64,000 nucleotides of DNA from Burkholderiales bacterium (GTDB lineage Bacteria; Pseudomonadota; Gammaproteobacteria; Burkholderiales; Burkholderiaceae_C): NCBI GenBank assembly GCA_016219375.1, contig JACRNC010000023.1, forward strand, positions 310,001-374,000, given 5' to 3'. The position numbers and the translations under genes were made by a program. Of the stretch, positions 1 through 6,211 are shown in pieces (within the stretch, counting starts at the first letter, position 1; the number at the start of each line of letters is the position of its first letter). The notes beneath the pieces are model-generated. The model was not told the origin of the DNA, did not search any database, and saw only the letters and a program-made list of their open reading frames with translations.

Positions 1-413
1 TGCGCCCGCTCACCCCCGAGACCGCACTGAAGATCACCACCGCGCGCTACTACACCCCCAGCGGCGCGTCCATCCAGGCCAAGGGGATCGTTCCCGACGT
101 GATGCTGGACGAGACGGCCGAGGGCAATGTCTTCGCCGCGCTGCGCGTGCGCGAGGCCGACCTCGAGAAGCACATCACCAGCGGCCAGGGCCCCGAACAG
201 AAGGACGCCGCGCGCGAGAAGGCCCGCGAGGAAGCCATCCGCAAGCTGGAGGAGGCCAACGCCAAGAGCGCCGAGCCGCCCAAGCCGCTGCCCGAGTTCG
301 GCAGCGCCGAGGACTTCCAGCTGGCCCAGGCGCTCAACCGCTTGAAGGGCAAGCCGGTGATGGTCAGCAAGACCATGACCGAGCGCAAGCCCGAGGACAA
401 CAACACCAACTGA
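1..413 (+). CDS. S41 family carboxyl-terminal processing peptidase, C-terminal part (5' end outside window)
   Basis: The frame is open from the left window edge (first whole codon at position 3) to a TGA at 411-413, so only about the last 136 residues are present. The start shows the strand typical of CtpA/tail-specific proteases just after the catalytic Ser/Lys region: TPETALKITTARYYTPSG followed by IQAKGIVPDV. The remainder is a charged, Lys/Glu-rich helical tail. These periplasmic serine proteases trim the C-termini of exported proteins. The catalytic serine and the PDZ domain would lie upstream and cannot be checked. In Burkholderiales such a gene commonly sits next to a MoeB/ThiF-like gene, as it does here. 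Confidence 0.85.
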   Translation, partial: RPLTPETALKITTARYYTPSGASIQAKGIVPDVMLDETAEGNVFAALRVREADLEKHITSGQGPEQKDAAREKAREEAIRKLEEANAKSAEPPKPLPEFGSAEDFQLAQALNRLKGKPVMVSKTMTERKPEDNNTN

Positions 414-441
414 CGCACCGACCGACCGTCGTGCGCCCCGA

Positions 442-468
442 ACAAGGCCCGCCCCGCGCGGGCCTTGT
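442..468 (+). terminator. 10-bp perfect hairpin after the S41 peptidase gene
   Basis: ACAAGGCCCG (442-451) pairs perfectly with CGGGCCTTGT (459-468) around a 7-nt loop. It lies between the peptidase stop and the moeB start. There is no U-tract, so it may be a weak terminator or an mRNA-stabilising hairpin. Its position also argues against starting moeB at the in-frame GTG at 431. Confidence 0.5.
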
Positions 469-493
469 GCCTTGGGACCCGACCGTCCGCCTG

Positions 494-1285
494 ATGAACG
501 ACGCCCAGCTCCTGCGCTACAGCCGCCACATCCTGCTCGACGAGTGGGGCGTGGAGGCGCAGCAGCGCGTGGCCGCCTCGCATGCGCTGGTGATTGGCGC
601 GGGCGGGCTGGGCTCGCCGGCGCTGCTCTACCTGTCCGCAGCCGGCGTGGGCCGCATCACCGTGGTGGACCACGACGAGGTCGACCTGACCAACCTGCAG
701 CGCCAGATCGCCCACACCACCGCGCGCATCGGCAGCCCAAAGGTGGCGTCCGCCGCGCAGGCCATGCAGGCGCTCAACCCCGAGCCCGACGTGCGCGCCG
801 TCGCCCAGCGCGCCGACGAGGCGCTGCTGCAGCGCCTGGTGCCCGAGGCCGGCGTGGTGCTGGACTGCACCGACCGCTTCGCCACCCGCCACCTGGTCAA
901 CCGCGCCTGCGTGCAGGCCGGCCGGCCGCTGGTCTTCGCCGCCGCGGTGCGCTGGGATGCGCAGCTGTCGGTGTTCGATCCGCGCGCCGAGGATTCGCCC
1001 TGCTATGCCTGCATCTTCCCGCCCGACGACGCGGTGGAGGACGTGCCCTGCGCGACGATGGGCGTGTTCGCGCCGCTGACCGGCATCGTCGGCAGCCTGC
1101 AGGCGGCCGAGGCGCTCAAGCTGCTGGCGGCCGATCCCCGCCTGGCCCCGGGGCTGAGGGGGCGGCTGCTGATGATCGAGGCACGCAACATGCGCTTCAC
1201 CGAGTTCCGCTTGGCCCGGCGCGCAGCTTGCCCCGTCTGCGGCGGGGAGGCGCGCTGCCAGAGCGGCGCGTCCCGCGCGCGCTGA
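494..1285 (+). CDS. moeB: MoeB/ThiF/HesA-family adenylyltransferase (molybdopterin-synthase activating)
   Basis: This 263-residue enzyme is predicted to adenylate the C-terminal glycine of a small ubiquitin-like sulfur carrier (MoaD or ThiS) for molybdopterin or thiamine synthesis. The nucleotide-binding loop GAGGLGSP is at residues 35-42. The conserved TNLQRQ segment follows near residue 66. Two zinc-binding CxxC pairs are visible (CYAC at 170-173, CPVC at 246-249), and the conserved cysteine in VEDVPCATMG is at 186. The ATG at 494 was chosen over the in-frame GTG at 431 because homologues begin near LLRYSRHILL and a hairpin occupies 442-468. MoeB, ThiF and MoeZ cannot be separated on sequence alone; no rhodanese domain is present, so MoeB is preferred. 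Confidence 0.85.
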   Translation: MNDAQLLRYSRHILLDEWGVEAQQRVAASHALVIGAGGLGSPALLYLSAAGVGRITVVDHDEVDLTNLQRQIAHTTARIGSPKVASAAQAMQALNPEPDVRAVAQRADEALLQRLVPEAGVVLDCTDRFATRHLVNRACVQAGRPLVFAAAVRWDAQLSVFDPRAEDSPCYACIFPPDDAVEDVPCATMGVFAPLTGIVGSLQAAEALKLLAADPRLAPGLRGRLLMIEARNMRFTEFRLARRAACPVCGGEARCQSGASRAR

Positions 1286-1325
1286 GGCTGCGCACACACG
1301 CACACGACAAGACAAGAGAGGCTCC

Positions 1326-2231
1326 ATGCAAGACCGCCCCGCGCCGCTGACCGCGCGCAACTTCCAGTCCGCCGAGCAGGAGACCGAGAACCTGGTCGTG
1401 CCGTCGCGCTACAGCGGCCCGGAGAGCAGCTATCAGCTGGCTTTTGCCGACACCGACTTCCTGCTGCACGAGGAGCTGCGGCCCATCCGCATGCAGCTGG
1501 AGCTGCTCAAGCCCGAGCTGGTGCAGCGCGAGCAGGGCATCGAGTCCACCATCGTGATCTTCGGCAGCGCCCGCATCCCCGCGCCCGAGGCGGCGCAGGC
1601 CGTGCTGGTGGTGGCCCAGGCCAGCGGCGACCAGCAGGCCATCAAGGCCGCGCGCATGCAGGTGGAGATGTCGCGCTTCTATGACGAGGCCCGGCGCTTC
1701 GCGGCCCTGGTCACCAAGGCATCCGAGCGGCTGGATTCGCCCATCTACGTCGTCACCGGCGGCGGCCCCGGCATCATGGAGGCCGGCAACCGCGGCGCCT
1801 TCGAGATCGGCGGCAAGAGCATCGGGCTCAACATCCTGCTGCCCCACGAGCAGGAGCCCAACCCCTACATCACGCCGGAGCTGTGCTTCCAGTTCCACTA
1901 CTTCGGCCTGCGCAAGATGCACTTCTTGATGCGCTCGGTGGCGCTGGCCTGCTTCCCGGGCGGCTTCGGCACGCTCGACGAGCTGTTCGAGACGCTCACG
2001 CTGGTGCAGACCGGCAAGTGCCGCCGCCGGCCCATCCTGCTGTTCGGGCGCGACTTCTGGAGCCGGCTGATCAACTTCGAGCTGCTGGTGGACACCGGCA
2101 TGATCAGCCCGCAGGACGTCAAGCTCTTCCACTACGTGGAGACGGCCGAGGAGGGCTGGCAGCTGCTGCAGTCCGAATACGGCCTGGCCGCGCCGCCCAG
2201 CATGACGGGCGAGTTCGCCGACGACATCTGA
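1326..2231 (+). CDS. LOG family protein (nucleoside 5'-monophosphate phosphoribohydrolase, TIGR00730-like)
   Basis: A 301-residue Rossmann-fold protein of the family often mislabelled lysine decarboxylase. The two family motifs are present: GGGPGIMEAGNRGA in the middle and PGGFGTLDELFE in the C-terminal half. Family members such as plant LOG remove the ribose phosphate from (cytokinin) nucleotides; in bacteria many cleave purine nucleotides. It is longer than the usual 180-200 residues because about 110 N-terminal residues precede the core. The start follows AAGAGAGG at normal spacing. The specific substrate is not deducible. Confidence 0.8.
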   Translation: MQDRPAPLTARNFQSAEQETENLVVPSRYSGPESSYQLAFADTDFLLHEELRPIRMQLELLKPELVQREQGIESTIVIFGSARIPAPEAAQAVLVVAQASGDQQAIKAARMQVEMSRFYDEARRFAALVTKASERLDSPIYVVTGGGPGIMEAGNRGAFEIGGKSIGLNILLPHEQEPNPYITPELCFQFHYFGLRKMHFLMRSVALACFPGGFGTLDELFETLTLVQTGKCRRRPILLFGRDFWSRLINFELLVDTGMISPQDVKLFHYVETAEEGWQLLQSEYGLAAPPSMTGEFADDI

Positions 2232-2252
2232 ACGCACGTCAACGCGCGGGGC

Positions 2253-2277
2253 CGCGGCTCCGCGCCGGGGAGCCGCG
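2253..2277 (+). promoter_or_regulatory. 9-bp hairpin ending at the arginase start codon and covering its ribosome-binding site
   Basis: CGCGGCTCC (2253-2261) pairs perfectly with GGAGCCGCG (2269-2277), loop of 7 nt. The 3' arm contains the only Shine-Dalgarno-like stretch (GGGGAG) and ends directly against the ATG at 2278. It could terminate the upstream gene or limit arginase translation. Confidence 0.45.
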
Positions 2278-3210
2278 ATGACCCACAGCGACCAGCGTCT
2301 CGTCCACCTCATCGGCGCACCGACCGACGTCGGCGCCGGCGTGCGCGGCGCCTCGATGGGCCCGGAGGCCCTGCGCGTGGCGGGTCTGGCGGAGTCGCTG
2401 CGGGCGCTGGGCTGCGCGGTGGTGGACCGCGGCGACGTCAGCGGCCCGCCCAACCCCGGCCGCGCGCCCGAGGGCGGCCATCGCCATTTGCAGGAGGTGC
2501 GCGCCTGGAACCATGAGCTCTTCGTGCAGGTCGGCGCCGCACTGGCCGAAGGCGCGCTGCCCATCACCCTGGGCGGCGATCACAGCCTGGCGATGGGCTC
2601 GATCGCCGCCGTGGCCGGCCACTGCCGCGCCCAGGGCCGGCGGCTGCGCCTGCTGTGGCTGGACGCGCATGCCGACTTCAACACCCACGAGATCACGCCC
2701 AGCGGCAACCTGCACGGCATGCCGGTGGCCGTGCTGGCCGGCATGGGCCCGGCGGATCTGGTCGCCCTGGCCGGCGCTGAAGGGCCGGCGCTGCAGGTCG
2801 ATGCCGCGCGGCTGATCGGCGTGCGCAGCGTCGATGCCGGCGAGCGCCACCTGCTGCACCAGACGCAGCTGGAGGTGTTCGACATGCGCTACATCGACGA
2901 GCACGGCATGCGCCACACGCTGGAGCAGGCGCTGCTGGGCGTGGACGAGGGCACGCACCTGCACGTGAGCTTCGATGCCGACTTCCTCGACCCCGACATC
3001 GCCCCGGGCGTGGGCACGCCGGTGCGCGGCGGGCCGACCTACCGCGAGGCCCAGCTGTGCATGGAGATGATCGCCGACACCGGCGCGCTGGCCTCGCTGG
3101 ACCTGATGGAGCTCAACCCCGCGCGTGACGTGCGCAATCAAACGGCCGAGCTGGTGGTGGACCTGGTGGAGAGCCTGTTCGGCAAGTCCACGCTGATGCG
3201 GCCGCGGTGA
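2278..3210 (+). CDS. rocF: Arginase
   Basis: A 310-residue ureohydrolase predicted to hydrolyse L-arginine to ornithine and urea. The binuclear manganese ligands are all visible: GGDHSLAMG, LDAHADFNT and SFDADFLDPD. The loop SGNLHGMPVA matches the arginase-type substrate loop (SGNLHG) rather than that of agmatinase. TPVRGGPTYREA is also family typical. It lies 46 bp downstream of the LOG-family gene in the same direction. Its ribosome-binding site lies inside a stable hairpin (2253-2277). Confidence 0.92.
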   Translation: MTHSDQRLVHLIGAPTDVGAGVRGASMGPEALRVAGLAESLRALGCAVVDRGDVSGPPNPGRAPEGGHRHLQEVRAWNHELFVQVGAALAEGALPITLGGDHSLAMGSIAAVAGHCRAQGRRLRLLWLDAHADFNTHEITPSGNLHGMPVAVLAGMGPADLVALAGAEGPALQVDAARLIGVRSVDAGERHLLHQTQLEVFDMRYIDEHGMRHTLEQALLGVDEGTHLHVSFDADFLDPDIAPGVGTPVRGGPTYREAQLCMEMIADTGALASLDLMELNPARDVRNQTAELVVDLVESLFGKSTLMRPR

Positions 3211-3228
3211 TCAGCCGCCCCGGCCGCC

Positions 3229-4131
3229 TCACCACAGCGGCCGACGGCCCACGGCCTCGTCCATCGCCAGCGGCTCGCGGCCCAGCCACTGCGCCGCGCC
3301 GTTGTGCTTGCTGGTGTTGCCGTGCTCCAGCATGGTCAGCGTGTCCGGACTCAACGCCTGCTGCGGCAGGGCCTGGGCCAGCCAGGCGGTGAGCTTCATC
3401 GCCGGCATGGGCACCGGCAGCCACAGCGCCTGCCCCAGCCCCTGGGCGCGGCGGAAGCCGGCCAGCATGTCGCGATAGCGCATGGGCCGGGGCCCGGCCA
3501 GCTCCACCTCCCGCGCGATGGGCTGGGCGTGCTCCAGCATGTTCGCGATCACCTCGGCCACGTCGTCCACGTGGATGGGCTGCACGGCCTGCTGCCCGCC
3601 GCCGGGCAGGCCGATGACCGGCAGCCGCGTCATCAGGCGAAAGAGCCCTGCGCTCTGGCTGCGCGGCCCGTAGACCAACGAGGGCCGCACGATGGCCCAG
3701 TCGATGCCCCGCGTGGCGCCAAGCGCGCGCAGCGCATCGTCCGCCTCCAGCTTGCTCGTGGCATAGCGGGTGCGCAGCGCATCGGGCCCGTGGCCCACGC
3801 CCAGCGCCGAGACCTGCACGATGCGCCGCACGCCGGCCTGGGCTGCGCCGTCGAACAGGGCGGAGGGCCCGCGCGCATGCACCGCGTCATAGGTGTTGCG
3901 CCCGCTGGGCAGCAGCACGCCGACGGCGTTGACCAGCGCATCCACGCCCTTGCCGCTCAGGCAGCGGGCCCAGTGCGCGGCGTCGTGGCCGGCGGTGTAG
4001 TCCACCGGCAGATGGCCGGCATCGGCCGGCATGCTGCGCCCGCCCTCGACCACCTGATGCCCGCGCTCGCGCAGCAGCCGGGCCACTGCGCCGCCGATGC
4101 AGCCGCTGGCGCCGCAGACCAGGACCTTCAT
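3229..4131 (-). CDS. NAD(P)-binding epimerase/NmrA-like protein (atypical SDR)
   Basis: A 300-residue protein beginning MKVLVCGASGCIGGAVARL, a classical N-terminal dinucleotide-binding loop (GxxGxxG). Later segments RPSLVYGPRSQS and PIHVDDVAEVI are typical of atypical SDRs and the complex-I NDUFA9-like group. The substrate is unknown. It is the last gene of an apparent folE-BLUF-epimerase run on the minus strand; the start is 10 bp from the BLUF stop. It converges on the arginase gene with an 18-bp gap. Confidence 0.75.
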   Translation of the reverse strand: MKVLVCGASGCIGGAVARLLRERGHQVVEGGRSMPADAGHLPVDYTAGHDAAHWARCLSGKGVDALVNAVGVLLPSGRNTYDAVHARGPSALFDGAAQAGVRRIVQVSALGVGHGPDALRTRYATSKLEADDALRALGATRGIDWAIVRPSLVYGPRSQSAGLFRLMTRLPVIGLPGGGQQAVQPIHVDDVAEVIANMLEHAQPIAREVELAGPRPMRYRDMLAGFRRAQGLGQALWLPVPMPAMKLTAWLAQALPQQALSPDTLTMLEHGNTSKHNGAAQWLGREPLAMDEAVGRRPLW

Positions 4132-4141
4132 CGCGTGCCCT

Positions 4142-4573
4142 TCAGTTGCCGGGCCGGTTGACGATGGCTGCGGTGGCGATCAGCTCTTCCAGCAGCGCCA
4201 TCGATGCCCGGCCGCTCACGGCATACGGGTCCAGCACCGGCTTCTCCGCATGCTTGAGCAGCACGGCGGCGTTGATCTTGGCCAAGTTCACCTGGCCCAT
4301 CGTCCAGTGGGCGAAGCGCCGCTCGTGGATCTCCTCGTATTGCAGGATCTGCACGCAGCGGTGGCGGTCGTCGCGCACGATGCGGTTGTAGAGCTCGTTG
4401 ACCGCCTCGCGGCCGCCTTCGAGCACCTGCATGAACACGTCGCCGCCCCAGCACAGGATGCCGGTCACACCCAGGGCCGGGTTGTGCGCGCGGGACTGGG
4501 CCAGCACCGACTCGATCAGCTCCGGGGTCACCGGCTCGGTCGAGCGGCTGGAGTAGAGCAGTCGCACCAGCAT
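4142..4573 (-). CDS. BLUF-domain blue-light photoreceptor (FAD-binding)
   Basis: A 143-residue protein made essentially of one BLUF domain plus a short C-terminal cap. Recognisable elements are LVRLLYSSR with the flavin-interacting tyrosine, the asparagine in SRAHNPALGVTGILC, the key glutamine in FMQVLEGG, DDRHRCVQIL, and the WTMG strand with its conserved Trp and Met. BLUF domains bind FAD and rearrange hydrogen bonds in blue light; stand-alone versions act through partner proteins. The ATG at 4573 was chosen over the in-frame one at 4633, which would overlap folE by 56 bp. It begins 4 bp after the folE stop, so coupled translation is likely. No output domain is present. Confidence 0.9.
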   Translation of the reverse strand: MLVRLLYSSRSTEPVTPELIESVLAQSRAHNPALGVTGILCWGGDVFMQVLEGGREAVNELYNRIVRDDRHRCVQILQYEEIHERRFAHWTMGQVNLAKINAAVLLKHAEKPVLDPYAVSGRASMALLEELIATAAIVNRPGN

Positions 4574-4577
4574 GGCT

Positions 4578-5336
4578 TCACGCCCCCCGCTTCTGGTTGA
4601 CCAGGGCCAGCAGCTCGCGGCGCAGGTTGGCATCGGTGAGGAAGACGCCGCGCATCACGCTGTTGACCATCTTGGAGTCCATGTCCTTGACGCCGCGCCA
4701 CTGCATGCAGAAGTGGTCGGCCTCCATCACCACGGCCAGCCCGTCGGGCTGCATGCGCTCCTGCAGCAGGTTGGCGACCTGGGTGACGGCCTCTTCCTGG
4801 ATCTGCGGCCGGCTCATGATCCAGTCCACCAGCCGCGCGTACTTGGACAGGCCGATCAGGTTGGAATGCTCGTTGGGCAGCACGCCGATCCAGACCCGGC
4901 CCATGATCGGGCACAGGTGGTGCGAGCAGGCGCTGCGCACCGTGATGGGCCCGACGATCATCAGCTCGTTGAGATGCTCGACGTTCGGGAACTCGGTGAC
5001 CGGAGGGGCGGCCACATAGCGGCCCTTGAAGATCTCCTGCAGGTACATCTTGGCCACGCGGCGGGCGGTGTCCTGCGTGTTGTGATCGCTGTCGGTGTCG
5101 ATCACCAGGCTCTCGAGCACGCCGCCCATCTTGCCGGCCACCTCGTCGAGCAGCTGCTCCAGCTCGCCGGGCTCGATGAAGGCGGCGATGTTGTCGTTGG
5201 CATGGAAGCGCTGCTGCGCCTGGCGCAGGCGCTCGCGGATGCGCAGGGACACCGGCGTGCCGGCGTCGTCCGCCGCGGGGGCATCGTCCTGCTGGGAGGA
5301 CGGCGCCACGGCCTTCAAGGGGGTGGATGTCTGCAT
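4578..5336 (-). CDS. folE: GTP cyclohydrolase I
   Basis: A 252-residue enzyme converting GTP to 7,8-dihydroneopterin triphosphate, the first step of folate/pterin synthesis. The zinc and active-site segments are present: SACSHHLCPIMGRVWIG, SKYARLVDWIMSRPQIQE and MEADHFCMQWRGVKD. About 55 extra residues at the N-terminus are low complexity. It heads the minus-strand run with the BLUF photoreceptor 4 bp downstream. The region upstream (5337-5511) separates it from the divergent mscL. Confidence 0.93.
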   Translation of the reverse strand: MQTSTPLKAVAPSSQQDDAPAADDAGTPVSLRIRERLRQAQQRFHANDNIAAFIEPGELEQLLDEVAGKMGGVLESLVIDTDSDHNTQDTARRVAKMYLQEIFKGRYVAAPPVTEFPNVEHLNELMIVGPITVRSACSHHLCPIMGRVWIGVLPNEHSNLIGLSKYARLVDWIMSRPQIQEEAVTQVANLLQERMQPDGLAVVMEADHFCMQWRGVKDMDSKMVNSVMRGVFLTDANLRRELLALVNQKRGA

Positions 5337-5450
5337 GGGAGCCTCGCTGATCGCGGCATGCTAACCGTGGCTCCGCAGCCGTGCAGGCCACGGGCCGCAG
5401 CCATCCGCCTGTGCCGCCGCCCCGCGCTGTTGCCCGCATGCCGCGCGGCG

Positions 5451-5478
5451 TTGACAAGCCTTTTGAGCGCGCAATACT
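5451..5478 (+). promoter_or_regulatory. Sigma-70-type promoter for mscL
   Basis: A perfect TTGACA (5451-5456) is followed 16 nt later by AATACT (5473-5478), four of six matches to the -10 consensus. It lies 33 bp before the mscL ATG in a relatively AT-rich spot of an otherwise GC-rich gap. Confidence 0.55.
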
Positions 5479-5511
5479 GCTGAAGTTGTCACGAAACGCT
5501 GGAGCGCCCCG

Positions 5512-5931
5512 ATGGGATTCATGCACGAGTTCAAGGAATTCGCCGTCAAAGGCAATGTGGTCGACCTGGCGGTCGGCGTGATCATCGGCGGCGCCTTCGG
5601 CAAGATCGTGGACTCGGTGGTCAACGACCTGATCATGCCGCTGGTGGGCAAGGCCGTCGGCGGGCTGGACTTCTCCAGCTACTACGTCGCCCTGGCCGGG
5701 CAGCCGGCCGGCCTGCCGCTGGCCGAGGCCAAGAAGCTCGGCGCGGTCTTCGCCTGGGGCAACTTCATCACCGTGGCGCTCAACTTCCTGATCCTGGCCT
5801 TCATCATCTTTTTGATGGTCAAGCAGATCAACCGCCTCAAGCGCGAGGCGCCCGCGCCCGCCCCGGCGCAGGCCGAGCCGCCGGAGGACGTCAAGCTGCT
5901 GCGCGAGATCCGCGACGCGCTGCGCAAGTAA
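5512..5931 (+). CDS. mscL: Large-conductance mechanosensitive channel
   Basis: A 139-residue inner-membrane channel that opens under extreme membrane tension to release solutes after osmotic downshock. The N-terminal amphipathic helix [19 protein letters not shown] and first transmembrane helix [20 protein letters not shown] are highly characteristic. The second transmembrane helix lies at [18 protein letters not shown], followed by the cytoplasmic helix [17 protein letters not shown]. Length is normal for the family. It is a single-gene unit with its own promoter. Confidence 0.95.
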   Translation: MGFMHEFKEFAVKGNVVDLAVGVIIGGAFGKIVDSVVNDLIMPLVGKAVGGLDFSSYYVALAGQPAGLPLAEAKKLGAVFAWGNFITVALNFLILAFIIFLMVKQINRLKREAPAPAPAQAEPPEDVKLLREIRDALRK

Positions 5932-6211
5932 GGCTGTTGGCGGCGGTACCGCCGCGGTTACCGGGGCCGCCCGACCCGGCGCCGGCCTCGGCCCTGCAGG
6001 CCGGCGTGCTTCAGCCTAGGCTTGTTGCATATGGATACCGATGCGTCATCCGGTCGGCGACAAGTCGTGAGGAACTGGCGCCCTTTTCAGATGTTCAGCT
6101 GCGGGGAATGCGCTGATACTTGACTGCGGATGAGCTTTTTTCGGCTGCGGCGGCCGGCCTGCCCGCACGGACGTTGCGCCCCGGCTGTCCGCGGCGGCTC
6201 AGCACCCCCGC

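Noticed and set aside
5941-5954. 14-bp palindrome CGGCGGTACCGCCG after mscL
   Set aside because: Could be a terminator but has no loop of useful size or U-tract, so not listed as a feature.
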